Positions 1 to 8,859 of a DNA stretch of 35,021 nucleotides are shown here, one piece after another. The position numbers were made by a program, and so were the translations under genes. The stretch spans positions 1 to 35,021 of the forward strand of contig URKQ01000036.1 in the NCBI GenBank assembly GCA_900548455.1, in the 5' to 3' direction. Origin of the DNA: an uncultured Clostridium sp. GTDB taxonomy: Bacteria > Bacillota > Clostridia > Clostridiales > Clostridiaceae. The notes beneath the pieces were generated by a model. It had not been told where the DNA came from. It did not search any database and worked only from the letters and a program-made list of their open reading frames with translations. Numbering within the stretch: position 1 is the stretch's first letter; each line of letters opens with the position of its first letter.

Positions 1-441
1 TATTTTTCATTAGAAAATTTACAACAAGTTAAATTAAATGATGGAATAATTGAAATATACATTGAATCTGAGTTGCCCATTAAGATGAAAATTGAAAAAA
101 TGAAAGATGCAGTAAAGGTGTATAATACTTTAAAGACTCATTTGGGAGAAGAAAGTGAAAAAATAACCTTAAGAGATTTAATAGCTACAAAAGTTGATGT
201 AGATATTAAGGAACAACCTTCATATACAATGGAGTCAGTACAAGATAATAATGTTGCACGTTGTCCTAAGTGTAGAAGTACTTCATTGACTGCAAATAAA
301 AAGGGATTTAGTGCAACTAAAGGTGTTATAGGTTTGGCAGTAAGTCCGTTAGCTGGTGCAGTGGTTGGTGGTGCTGGAAGGAATAAAGTTATTGTTACCT
401 GTTTAAAATGTGGTCATCAGTGGAAGGCTGGAAAGAAGTAA
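1..441 (+). CDS. Zinc-ribbon protein, 5'-truncated by window edge
   Basis: The reading frame is open from base 1 and ends at 441, so the gene begins outside the window. The visible TTG at 73 is internal, because residues upstream of it already align with the next gene (YFSLENLQQV against YFPLTDFEKV). The C-terminus has two cysteine pairs, CPKC and CLKC, forming a probable zinc ribbon. They are separated by a Gly/Ala-rich hydrophobic stretch. The upstream part looks like a small beta-rich PH-like fold followed by a short charged linker. It is a tandem paralogue of the 482-1210 gene, and DNA identity is clearly visible over the zinc-ribbon end. The function is unknown. Paralogy is seen directly; the zinc ribbon is inferred from the motif. 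Confidence 0.75.
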   Translation, partial: YFSLENLQQVKLNDGIIEIYIESELPIKMKIEKMKDAVKVYNTLKTHLGEESEKITLRDLIATKVDVDIKEQPSYTMESVQDNNVARCPKCRSTSLTANKKGFSATKGVIGLAVSPLAGAVVGGAGRNKVIVTCLKCGHQWKAGKK

Positions 442-481
442 GTTATATTATTGTATTAATAAGTAATGGGGTGGGGATTAT

Positions 482-1210
482 ATGTTAGTAGATAATAAAA
501 AATTTAAAGAATTTAAAAGGGCCAATGGTGGGTTATTAAGTATTGAATGTACTACGGTAGCCAAAATTTTAGAAGCACCTGACTTAAAAAAAGTTGAAAC
601 GTGCAATACAGATATACATCCTAATGGTTTGTATTTAAGTTTTATATGGAGCTATAAGTTATATTTTCCACTTACAGATTTTGAAAAAGTTACATATGAT
701 AACAATGTAATTGAAATTCATCTTGTAGATGGAAAAATGATAAAAATGGAAATAGAAAAAGAAAAGGACCTATTAAAATTTGACAGTGTATTAAGAGAAC
801 ATTTAGGCATACGAGTAGAAAAATTAAATCTAGATAGAGAAAAGGTATTTAAAAATGAAGTGATAAAGGAAAAAAGGATATCAGAACTAGAAAAGAAAAA
901 AGAAGATAAAAGGTTAGCAGCGGATGAAAGAAAAAAAGAAATGGAGAGGTTGAGAAATGCTGGAAGAACAGTATCTCCATATGAACAACAGAGACATCAA
1001 TTAGTACAGGATAATAATGTTGCGCGTTGTCCTAAGTGTGGCAGTACTTCTTTATCAGCAGATAAGAAAGGTTTTAGTGCAACAAAAGCCATAGTAGGTA
1101 CATTGTTGGTAGACCCTTTAATAGGTGTAGTAGCTGGAAGTACAGGAAAGAACAAAGTTATTGTTACTTGTTTAAAATGTGGACATCAGTGGCCGGCTGG
1201 AAATAAATAA
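482..1210 (+). CDS. Zinc-ribbon protein with coiled-coil linker, paralogue of the preceding gene
   Basis: A 242-residue protein starting at ATG 482 behind GGGGTGGGG. Residues 1-115 resemble a beta-rich PH-like domain. Residues about 120-160 are a highly charged Lys/Glu helix, probably coiled coil. Residues about 178-242 form a zinc ribbon with pairs CPKC and CLKC. The pairs flank a Gly/Val-rich hydrophobic stretch that could insert in or lie along a membrane. The last 70 residues closely match the end of the gene before it, indicating local duplication; that paralogue has a shorter linker. It is followed 27 bases later by the small gene at 1238, so the three may be co-transcribed up to the terminator at 1517. 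I do not recognise a named function. Confidence 0.8.
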   Translation: MLVDNKKFKEFKRANGGLLSIECTTVAKILEAPDLKKVETCNTDIHPNGLYLSFIWSYKLYFPLTDFEKVTYDNNVIEIHLVDGKMIKMEIEKEKDLLKFDSVLREHLGIRVEKLNLDREKVFKNEVIKEKRISELEKKKEDKRLAADERKKEMERLRNAGRTVSPYEQQRHQLVQDNNVARCPKCGSTSLSADKKGFSATKAIVGTLLVDPLIGVVAGSTGKNKVIVTCLKCGHQWPAGNK

Positions 1211-1237
1211 GTTACATTAAATATGGTGGAGATTTAG

Positions 1238-1516
1238 ATGATTAAGAATACAAATATCACTCAAAAAAGGGTTTGGGAAATAGTAAAAGTTTTTAGTGAA
1301 AGAAATAATTTTATAATAAATATGGATGATGATATTAAATCAATAGAGTTTTATCATCAATTTCATAAAAACAGTAAAAATGTATGGGTAGTACAAATTA
1401 AAATTGATTTAATGGGATTTGAAGGTTCAGATATAATAAATTTAGTTGTATCTGATAAAAACGAAACTGTGGAATATTGGTTAGATCAAAATGGTATTCC
1501 ACAAACTATTAAATAG
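1238..1516 (+). CDS. Small hypothetical protein, 92 aa
   Basis: Starts at ATG 1238 with GGTGGAG about seven bases upstream. The product is 92 residues, soluble and mildly acidic, with no cysteine motif, signal peptide or membrane segment. An amphipathic N-terminal helix is followed by apparent alternating beta strands (for example WVVQIKIDLM). I do not recognise the family. Its position, 27 bases after the zinc-ribbon gene and directly before a strong terminator, makes it the last gene of that small transcription unit. Base composition and codon use match the neighbours. Confidence 0.7.
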   Translation: MIKNTNITQKRVWEIVKVFSERNNFIINMDDDIKSIEFYHQFHKNSKNVWVVQIKIDLMGFEGSDIINLVVSDKNETVEYWLDQNGIPQTIK

Positions 1517-1600
1517 GGCATCTACTTAATTTAAAAGGGTATGTATTCATTTAAAATTATACATACAGAGCCCTTAAAAAAGTAGGTGCCTTTATTATTT
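1517..1600 (+). terminator. Rho-independent terminator after the zinc-ribbon gene group
   Basis: The outer arms GGCATCTACTT (1517-1527) and AAGTAGGTGCC (1580-1590) pair with one G-U. An inner imperfect stem, AAGGGTATGTAT with ATACATAC..CCCTT, extends it. TTTATTATTTT follows. The stem begins at the last base of the stop codon of the 92-aa gene. Confidence 0.8.
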
Positions 1601-1710
1601 TAATTAAATATAGAATATTACAAATGAAAACATTAATTGAAGTTTAAATACTGAATAAATTATAAAAATAGTATGAGAAAAGCCAAGATATCACTTAACC
1701 TTTATTTTTC

Positions 1711-1730
1711 TGCTATAATTATGCTATAAT
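1711..1730 (+). promoter_or_regulatory. Tandem extended -10 elements upstream of miaB
   Basis: TGCTATAAT occurs twice, with hexamers at 1714-1719 and 1725-1730. Each has the TGn extension typical of promoters that tolerate a poor -35, and no good -35 is visible for either. They lie 70-90 bases before the miaB start and are the likely start of the miaB-mutS-mutL-miaA transcription unit. The 11-base spacing could mean two overlapping promoters or a duplicated one. Confidence 0.55.
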
Positions 1731-1802
1731 ATACAAGTTATATAAAGATAAATAACTAATGAAATTTTTAAATATTGTAGATAATTGGAGGAAATTAAAT
1801 TA

Positions 1803-3164
1803 ATGAAAAAAAATAACGTAGAGAATATCGTATACGATTCAAATAAAAAGCTTAAATACTATATAGAAACATGGGGCTGCCAAATGAATGAGGAGGACTC
1901 TGAGAAGTTATCTGGAGGCTTAAAGCCATTAGGACATGTAAGAACAGAAATTAAAGAAGATGCAGATATTATTATATTTAATACATGTTGTGTAAGAGAA
2001 AATGCAGAGCAAAAAGTTGATGGTAACTTAGGTGCATTAAAGAAATTAAAAAAACAACACCCAGAAAAAGTTATAGCAGTAACTGGTTGTATGATGCAAC
2101 AAGAAGGAATGGCAGAAAAGATTATTTCTAAGTTTCCTTTTGTAGATATTATAATTGGAACTCACAATGCTTATAAATTCACTGAGTATTTAGGTCGTGT
2201 ACTAGGCGGAGAAAGACCTATAGTTGAAATATGGGATAAAGAAGCAGATATAATTGAAGGTGCTCCTATTGATAGAGCTAGCACAATTAAAGGATTTGTT
2301 ACAATAATGTATGGATGTAATAATTTCTGTACTTATTGTATAGTACCACACGTACGTGGACGTGAAAGAAGTAGAAAGCCTGAAGAAATAATTAAAGAAA
2401 TAGAATCTATGGTAGGCGAAGGCTATAAAGAGATAACTCTTTTAGGTCAAAATGTTAACTCTTATGGAAAAGGTCTTGAAGAAGAAATTAATTTTGCAGA
2501 GTTATTAAGAAGAATAAATAAAATCGAAGGTATAGAGAGAATAAAATTTATGACATCTCACCCTAAAGATTTAAGTTATGAAGTAATTGATGTAATTGCT
2601 GAAGGAGAAAAATTATGTGAATCTATTCACTTACCTGTTCAATCTGGTTCATCTAGAATACTTAAAAAAATGAATAGACACTATACTAAAGAACAATATT
2701 TAGATACTATTAAGCAAATAAAAGAAAGAATACCAGGGGTTGCGCTAACAACAGATATAATAGTAGGCTTCCCAGGCGAAACAGAAGAGGACTTTTTAGA
2801 TACATTAAATCTTGTTAAAGAGGTTGAATATGATTCAGCATTTACTTTCTTATATTCTAGAAGAAGTGGAACTCCTGCGGACTTAATGTTTGATCAAGTT
2901 GATGAAGCTGTAAAAAAAGATAGATTTAATAGATTAGTAGAGGCCGTAAATGAGGTTTGTGCAAAGAAAAATAAAGAATATGAAGGCAGAACTGTTGAAG
3001 TCCTTGTTGAAGGCGAAAGCAAAAGTGATTCAACAAAGCTTACAGGAAGAACAAGAACAAGCAAACTTGTAAACTTCTCAGGAGATAAAAAACATATTGG
3101 TGAATTAGTAAATGTTAAAATTACTAAAGCTAACTCATTCTCATTAATTGGAGAAGAAGTATAG
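1803..3164 (+). CDS. miaB: tRNA-2-methylthio-N6-dimethylallyladenosine synthase MiaB
   Basis: Radical-SAM methylthiotransferase that converts i6A37 to ms2i6A37 in tRNAs reading UNN codons, using the product of MiaA encoded downstream. The start is ATG 1803, with GGAGG at 1787-1791. The longer frame from TTG 1785 would place the ribosome binding site inside the gene. The UPF0004 domain supplies cluster ligands C26, C62 and C96. The radical-SAM motif CNNFCTYC gives C172, C176 and C179, and a TRAM RNA-binding domain closes the protein from about residue 380. All cluster cysteines are present and the length (453 aa) is normal. It opens the repair and tRNA cluster; a hairpin separates it from mutS. 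Confidence 0.95.
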   Translation: MKKNNVENIVYDSNKKLKYYIETWGCQMNEEDSEKLSGGLKPLGHVRTEIKEDADIIIFNTCCVRENAEQKVDGNLGALKKLKKQHPEKVIAVTGCMMQQEGMAEKIISKFPFVDIIIGTHNAYKFTEYLGRVLGGERPIVEIWDKEADIIEGAPIDRASTIKGFVTIMYGCNNFCTYCIVPHVRGRERSRKPEEIIKEIESMVGEGYKEITLLGQNVNSYGKGLEEEINFAELLRRINKIEGIERIKFMTSHPKDLSYEVIDVIAEGEKLCESIHLPVQSGSSRILKKMNRHYTKEQYLDTIKQIKERIPGVALTTDIIVGFPGETEEDFLDTLNLVKEVEYDSAFTFLYSRRSGTPADLMFDQVDEAVKKDRFNRLVEAVNEVCAKKNKEYEGRTVEVLVEGESKSDSTKLTGRTRTSKLVNFSGDKKHIGELVNVKITKANSFSLIGEEV

Positions 3165-3189
3165 TTAATATTTGAGGATTAATTAATAA

Positions 3190-3222
3190 GGCTATATCAA
3201 GGGTTACTACTTTGATATAGCC
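3190..3222 (+). terminator. Hairpin between miaB and mutS, possible partial terminator
   Basis: A perfect 11-bp stem, GGCTATATCAA (3190-3200) with TTGATATAGCC (3212-3222), has an 11-base loop. The 3' side is AATTTAACTAATT rather than a clean T run, so termination is probably partial at best. It could lower mutS expression relative to miaB or act as a processing or stability element. Confidence 0.45.
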
Positions 3223-3262
3223 AATTTAACTAATTAAAGATTATAAAGAAGGGGAGATAATT

Positions 3263-5911
3263 ATGGCCTTAACTCCAATGATGCAACAATATTTTCAAAT
3301 TAAAGATAAATATAAAGAATGTATTTTGTTTTTTAGATTAGGTGATTTTTATGAAATGTTTTTTGAAGATGCAAAAGTTGCTTCTAAAGAGTTAGAATTA
3401 ACTTTAACAGGAAGAGATTGTGGTCTTGAAGAACGTGCGCCTATGTGTGGAATACCATTTCATGCTGCAAAAAATTATATAGGTTCTTTAATATCTAAAG
3501 GATATAAAGTTGCAATATGTGAACAAGTAGAAGATCCTGCTACAGCTAAAGGCATTGTTAAAAGAGATGTAATTAAGGTATATACTCCAGGAACTTATAC
3601 AGAAAGCTCCTATCTAGCAGAAAATCAAAATAGTTATACAGCTGCTATATCTCAAGATGAAAATATAATTGGTTTGGCTTTTTGTGATGTATCTACAGGA
3701 GAATTTTATGCTACTGAATTTACACTAAATATAAATACGATTGTGGATGAGTTATGTAAATTTAGTCCAAAAGAAGTTGTTATTTCAAAGAATTTTAATA
3801 AAGAATTAATTGATGAAATTACAAGTAGAGCATCTTTTTATATTTCATATTTTGAAGGCGAGAATTTTGAAGATAATAATAGCAAATTAAAGTCTCAATT
3901 TAATAATATAAATGAAATTACCTTGTCTAATACTTCTAAAAAAGTGTGCAGTCAATTAATAGGATATATAGAAGAAACTCAAAAATTATCACTTGGTCAT
4001 ATCAATACCCTTGAGATATATAATATAACAACCTTTATGTCATTAGATACTAATTCAAGACGAAATTTAGAATTAGTAGAAAGTTTGATGGAAAAGGGAA
4101 AGAAAGGAACTTTACTTTCTGTAATAGATAAAACTAATACTTCCATGGGTGGAAGAAGAATTAGAAAATGGCTTGAAGAGCCTCTTATAGACCGCAAGGA
4201 GATACTAGGTAGACAAAAAGCTGTAGAGGAGCTTATAAGTGATATTAACGTTATGGATGATTTAAAGGAAGCTTTAAATAGCATTTATGATATTGAAAGG
4301 CTAGTTGGAAAAATTAGTTCAACATCTGTAAATGCTAGAGAGTTAGTTTCCTTAAAGAATTCTTTATTTAAAATACCTAGGGTAAAGATGATACTATCTT
4401 CTCTTCAAAGTCCACTAATTAAAAAGAGTTATGAAGACATAGACGAACTTAAAGACATATGTGAACTTTTAGAAAAATCCATAGTAGATGATCCAGGGAT
4501 TTCAATAAAGGAAGGAAATATAATTAAGTCTGGTTATAACGTAGATGTTGATGAACTTAGAGATAGTAAATCCCATGGTAAACAGTGGATTGCTAATCTG
4601 GAAAATAATGAAAAAACAGTAACTGGTATTAAATCTTTAAAAGTTTCCTATAACAAAGTTTTTGGATATTATATCGAGGTTACAAAAGCAAACCTATCTT
4701 CAGTTCCAGAAGATAGATATATAAGAAAGCAAACACTAGCCAATGCTGAAAGGTATATCACTCCAGAATTAAAAGAGATGGAAGATAAAATTTTAGGAGC
4801 TGAAGAAAAGTTAGTGGCCCTTGAATATGAACTATTCGTTGAAATTAGGGAAAAGCTAGAAGCTAATGTTTCTAGAATGAAGAAAACTGCGAAGATAATA
4901 TCAGAAATAGATTGTATTTGGTCTCTTTCATATGTTGCTAGAGAAAATAATTATATTAAACCAGCTATAAATAATGAAGGTATAGTTAATATTGAAAATG
5001 GAAGACATCCTGTGGTTGAGACGTTAACTAAGGCCAATACCTTTATAGCTAATGACACTTTATTAGATTTGCAAGATAATAGGCTTATGCTTATAACAGG
5101 ACCTAATATGGCAGGTAAATCTACTTATATGAGGCAGGTTGCTTTAATTACAATTCTAGCTCAAATGGGAAGTTTTGTACCGGCATCTAAGGCCAATATT
5201 TCAATTTGTGATAAGGTATTTACAAGAATTGGAGCTTCAGATGATCTAGCTGGTGGAAAAAGTACCTTTATGGTAGAAATGTGGGAAGTATCAAACATTT
5301 TAAAAAATGCAACTAATAAAAGTTTAGTTTTATTAGACGAAGTGGGAAGAGGAACTAGTACTTACGATGGCTTAAGTATAGCTTGGGCTGTAATAGAATA
5401 TTTATGTAAAACTTCTAATATAAAATGTAAAACACTTTTTGCAACTCACTATCATGAACTTACAAGACTTGAAGGAGAAATAGAGGGTGTTAAGAATTAC
5501 TCTATATCAGCAAAGAAAGTAGATAATACTATTATATTTTTACGTAAGATTATAAGGGGTGGAGCTGATGAATCCTATGGAATAGAAGTAGCTAAACTTG
5601 CGGGACTTCCACAAGATGTAATTGAAAGAGCAAGAGAAATATTAGTTACTCTAGAAGATTCCAATTCTTATAACGAGAAGAAGAATGAAGAAGTTGTAAA
5701 AGTAAATAATAATGATAAAATCTGTGAAAGTAAAAATCATAAACCTTCTAAAAAACAAAATGAACAGGTTGCTGTTTGTCAACTAGGTTTTGAAGATATA
5801 GAAAGGTTAAATTTAGTAGAAGAAATTAAAAATATTGATATATTAAAATTAAATCCTATGGAAGGGTTTAATAAACTCTATGAGATAATAAATAGAGCAA
5901 AAGAAATATAG
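3263..5911 (+). CDS. mutS: DNA mismatch repair protein MutS
   Basis: Recognises base mismatches and small loops and recruits MutL. The start is ATG 3263 behind GGGGAG. The mismatch-binding domain carries the Phe-Tyr-Glu motif at residues 29-31. The ABC-type ATPase has Walker A GPNMAGKST (613-621), then Walker B LLDEVGRGTST, and the THYHEL switch. A Lys/Asn-rich linker leads to a C-terminal helical tail, the usual tetramerisation region. At 882 aa it is full length for a MutS1, not a MutS2, since no Smr domain is seen. mutL follows 19 bases later with its own ribosome binding site. Confidence 0.97.
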   Translation: MALTPMMQQYFQIKDKYKECILFFRLGDFYEMFFEDAKVASKELELTLTGRDCGLEERAPMCGIPFHAAKNYIGSLISKGYKVAICEQVEDPATAKGIVKRDVIKVYTPGTYTESSYLAENQNSYTAAISQDENIIGLAFCDVSTGEFYATEFTLNINTIVDELCKFSPKEVVISKNFNKELIDEITSRASFYISYFEGENFEDNNSKLKSQFNNINEITLSNTSKKVCSQLIGYIEETQKLSLGHINTLEIYNITTFMSLDTNSRRNLELVESLMEKGKKGTLLSVIDKTNTSMGGRRIRKWLEEPLIDRKEILGRQKAVEELISDINVMDDLKEALNSIYDIERLVGKISSTSVNARELVSLKNSLFKIPRVKMILSSLQSPLIKKSYEDIDELKDICELLEKSIVDDPGISIKEGNIIKSGYNVDVDELRDSKSHGKQWIANLENNEKTVTGIKSLKVSYNKVFGYYIEVTKANLSSVPEDRYIRKQTLANAERYITPELKEMEDKILGAEEKLVALEYELFVEIREKLEANVSRMKKTAKIISEIDCIWSLSYVARENNYIKPAINNEGIVNIENGRHPVVETLTKANTFIANDTLLDLQDNRLMLITGPNMAGKSTYMRQVALITILAQMGSFVPASKANISICDKVFTRIGASDDLAGGKSTFMVEMWEVSNILKNATNKSLVLLDEVGRGTSTYDGLSIAWAVIEYLCKTSNIKCKTLFATHYHELTRLEGEIEGVKNYSISAKKVDNTIIFLRKIIRGGADESYGIEVAKLAGLPQDVIERAREILVTLEDSNSYNEKKNEEVVKVNNNDKICESKNHKPSKKQNEQVAVCQLGFEDIERLNLVEEIKNIDILKLNPMEGFNKLYEIINRAKEI

Positions 5912-5930
5912 TTAAAGGCAGGTGTAATCA

Positions 5931-7838
5931 ATGAGAAGAATTAATTTACTGTCAGAAGAGACAGCTAACAAAATTGCTGCTGGGGAAGTTGTAGAGCGAG
6001 CTAGCTCTGTAGTAAAAGAAATTGTAGAGAATAGCCTAGATGCAGGAAGTACTAATGTTACTATAGAAATAGAGGAAAGTGGTTCAAAGTTAATACGTGT
6101 AACTGATGATGGAATTGGAATTCATCCAGAAGATATAAAAACAGCTTTTCTTCCCCATGGAACAAGTAAAATAGCTTCTCTTGAAGACATTTATACTATG
6201 AACTCCTTTGGTTTTAGAGGTGAGGCTTTACCTAGTATTGCAGCTATATCTAAAGTTAAGTTGAAATCTAGACCTTGGGAGTATGAATATGGTAGAGAAA
6301 TCTCAATTGAAGGCGGAAAAATTATAGAACTCCAAGATGTTGGATGTAATCCAGGAACTGAAATTGAGATTCAAGATCTATTTTTTAATACACCTGCTAG
6401 ACAAAAATTTTTAAAGTCTCCTCAAAGGGAAAAGTCAATTATTAATGATCTAGTATTAAAATTAGCTTTAGGCAACTTTAAAACTTCAATTTCGCTCATA
6501 AGTGATGGTAAACAAGTTTTAAAAACTTATGGTGATGATGAAATAGATAAAGTAATAAGGGTACTATATGGAAAAGAAGTTCAGGAAAATATATTGTCAT
6601 TAGAAAACCATAGTGATATTCTTTCAGTTTATGGATTTGTGGGAAATGAAAATATAGCTAGGGGAAGTAGAAATAGACAGAGTATATTTATAAATAAAAG
6701 ACTTATAAAAAGTTCATTAATAACAGCTGCAGTAGAGAATGCATATAAATCCTTTTATCCTGGAAATAAATTTCCCTTCTTTGCAATATATATTGATATT
6801 TTTCCAGAATACATAGACCCTAACGTGCATCCCACAAAGGCTGAAATTAAATTTTTAGAAGAAAGATTAATTTTTAAAACAGTATTTGATGCAGTTCACG
6901 GTGCTCTAAAAAATAGTTTAAGAAAGACTTTTGAAATTGAAGATGACTCTATTGAAGAAATTTCTAGTGAGAGTGTTTTAACAAAGCCAGATGTAGATGT
7001 TAAACAATTGGATTATATAAATGAATATGAAGCTTTAAAAAGGCAAGATAATTCCTCCTTTTTAAAGGAATCGATTATGGCTAGTGAAAAAAATTATTGT
7101 ATCGATGCTCCAGTTTTAAATAGTAATTCTAAAAATATGGAAAATGATTCAGTAAGGGAAGAATATACTTCTAATAAAGAAGAGAACATAGTGGACTCTA
7201 TTAATGACAATAATACTATTAAGTCAACTGAAATAAATAATGATATACCGAGGGCTAAATTTCCTAGATTAAATTTAGTTGGTCAATGTTTCAATAGTTA
7301 TATTATAGCAGAATATGAAGATGAACTTTACATGGTAGATCAACATGCTGCTCACGAAAAAATTCTTTTTGAAAAATATAAAAAAAACATAAAAGAATCT
7401 TCCGTAAATAGTCAAATTTTGGCTGTACCCACAATAATAAACTTAACTTATGAAGAGTTCGGAATTTATAAAGAAAATATAGAGATTTTTAGAAATAGTG
7501 GTTTTGTTGTAGAGGATTTTGGAGATAGTGATGTTGTTGTAAGAGAAGTTCCTCTTTTCTTAGGAACTCCTCATATTGATAGTTTATTCCATGAAATTAT
7601 TGATAATATAAGGTCCATGGGTTCTGGTCTTACAGTGGATGTAAAATATAATAAAATAGCCACTCTTGCATGTAAGGCTGCAGTAAAAGCTCATGATAAA
7701 TTAACAGATATTGAGATGAAAGCTCTTTTAGATGAATTAAGATTTATTGATGAACCATTTAACTGTCCCCATGGAAGACCGACTATTCTCAAATATAAAT
7801 TAAAAGATATAGAAAAAAGTTTTAAAAGAATAATGTAA
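5931..7838 (+). CDS. mutL: DNA mismatch repair endonuclease MutL
   Basis: GHKL ATPase that couples MutS mismatch recognition to strand incision. The N-terminal ATPase has E30 and N34 in the N-box, DDGIGI and GFRGEAL. HPTKAE marks the end of the transducer domain. After a poorly conserved acidic linker (about 340-445) the C-terminal domain has DQHAAHEKILFE at 470-481. That fits the DQHA(X)2E(X)4E metal-binding signature of nicking MutL proteins. ACKAAVKAHDKL and CPHGRP complete the site. This protein should therefore be an endonuclease, as in bacteria without MutH. It is 635 aa with start ATG 5931, and lies in an operon with mutS and miaA. Confidence 0.96.
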   Translation: MRRINLLSEETANKIAAGEVVERASSVVKEIVENSLDAGSTNVTIEIEESGSKLIRVTDDGIGIHPEDIKTAFLPHGTSKIASLEDIYTMNSFGFRGEALPSIAAISKVKLKSRPWEYEYGREISIEGGKIIELQDVGCNPGTEIEIQDLFFNTPARQKFLKSPQREKSIINDLVLKLALGNFKTSISLISDGKQVLKTYGDDEIDKVIRVLYGKEVQENILSLENHSDILSVYGFVGNENIARGSRNRQSIFINKRLIKSSLITAAVENAYKSFYPGNKFPFFAIYIDIFPEYIDPNVHPTKAEIKFLEERLIFKTVFDAVHGALKNSLRKTFEIEDDSIEEISSESVLTKPDVDVKQLDYINEYEALKRQDNSSFLKESIMASEKNYCIDAPVLNSNSKNMENDSVREEYTSNKEENIVDSINDNNTIKSTEINNDIPRAKFPRLNLVGQCFNSYIIAEYEDELYMVDQHAAHEKILFEKYKKNIKESSVNSQILAVPTIINLTYEEFGIYKENIEIFRNSGFVVEDFGDSDVVVREVPLFLGTPHIDSLFHEIIDNIRSMGSGLTVDVKYNKIATLACKAAVKAHDKLTDIEMKALLDELRFIDEPFNCPHGRPTILKYKLKDIEKSFKRIM

Positions 7839-7857
7839 CATGATGGAAGGATAAGAT

Positions 7858-8805
7858 ATGAAGGATTTATTTATTTTAGCAGGTCCTACTGGAATAGGTA
7901 AGACTAATATATCTATAAAAATTGCAAAAGAGTTGAATGGAGAAATAATTTCTGCTGATTCTATGCAAATATATGAGGATATGGATATTGGTTCAGCTAA
8001 GGTTAAAAAGGAAGAAATGGAAGGTATAAGACATCATCTTATTGACTTCTTATCACCTAATGAAACCTTTAGTGTTGCTCAGTTTAGTGAACTTGCTAAG
8101 GAGAAAATTGATATTATAGATAGTGAAAACAAGTTGCCTATGCTTGTAGGTGGAACAGGATTATATATAAATTCATTAATTTATAATTATAGTTTTGCTG
8201 CAAGTAATAAAGATGAAGAGTATAGAAAATACTTAGAAGCTATAGCAGAAGAAAAGGGCGTAAATTACGTTCATGAAATGCTTAAAGATGTAGATATGGA
8301 TAGTTATAATAGACTTTATCCTAATGACCTTAAAAGAGTTATTAGAGCACTTGAAGTTTATAAAGTAACTGGGGTTCCAATTTCTGTAGCAATGAAAGAT
8401 GATGATATATATGATATTCCATATAAGGTGTATTATTATGTGCTAAATATGGATAGAAGTAAACTATATGAAAGAATTAATAAAAGAGTAGATTTAATGA
8501 TGGAAGCTGGACTTTTAGATGAAGTTAAGAATCTCTCAAAGAGTGGATTAACTAGAGAAATGCAGTCAATGAAGGGAATAGGTTACAAAGAACTACTAGA
8601 GTATTTAGATGGAGAAGTTTCCCTTGATAAAGCTGTTGAAAATATAAAACAGTTTAGTAGAAATTACGCTAAAAGACAACTTACCTGGTTTAGAAAAGAT
8701 CCTAGAGTGATTTGGATCGATAAAGATAACTTTAATAATGATGAGGAAGTTGCTGAGTTTATTATATCAGATGTGAAGAAGAAAAAATTAGCAAAATTTG
8801 ATTAA
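7858..8805 (+). CDS. miaA: tRNA dimethylallyltransferase MiaA
   Basis: Transfers the dimethylallyl group to N6 of A37 in tRNAs reading UNN codons, making the substrate of MiaB. The P-loop is GPTGIGKT near residue 9, followed by SADSMQIYEDMDIGSAK and the VGGTGLYI segment. The C-terminal part contains the RQLTWFRKD signature. At 315 aa it is the normal size. It starts 19 bases after mutL, so the two are almost certainly co-transcribed. Unlike many clostridial clusters there is no hfq directly after it; the gap to the next gene is only 54 bases. Confidence 0.96.
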   Translation: MKDLFILAGPTGIGKTNISIKIAKELNGEIISADSMQIYEDMDIGSAKVKKEEMEGIRHHLIDFLSPNETFSVAQFSELAKEKIDIIDSENKLPMLVGGTGLYINSLIYNYSFAASNKDEEYRKYLEAIAEEKGVNYVHEMLKDVDMDSYNRLYPNDLKRVIRALEVYKVTGVPISVAMKDDDIYDIPYKVYYYVLNMDRSKLYERINKRVDLMMEAGLLDEVKNLSKSGLTREMQSMKGIGYKELLEYLDGEVSLDKAVENIKQFSRNYAKRQLTWFRKDPRVIWIDKDNFNNDEEVAEFIISDVKKKKLAKFD

Positions 8806-8859
8806 TGATATGCGTTGTGATAGTATTAGTATGTTATTTTGCGTTAAGGAGAGATTTAC

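Noticed and set aside
73..75. TTG at 73 as the start of the first gene
   Set aside because: The frame is open to base 1 and residues upstream align with the paralogue, so the gene continues beyond the left edge.
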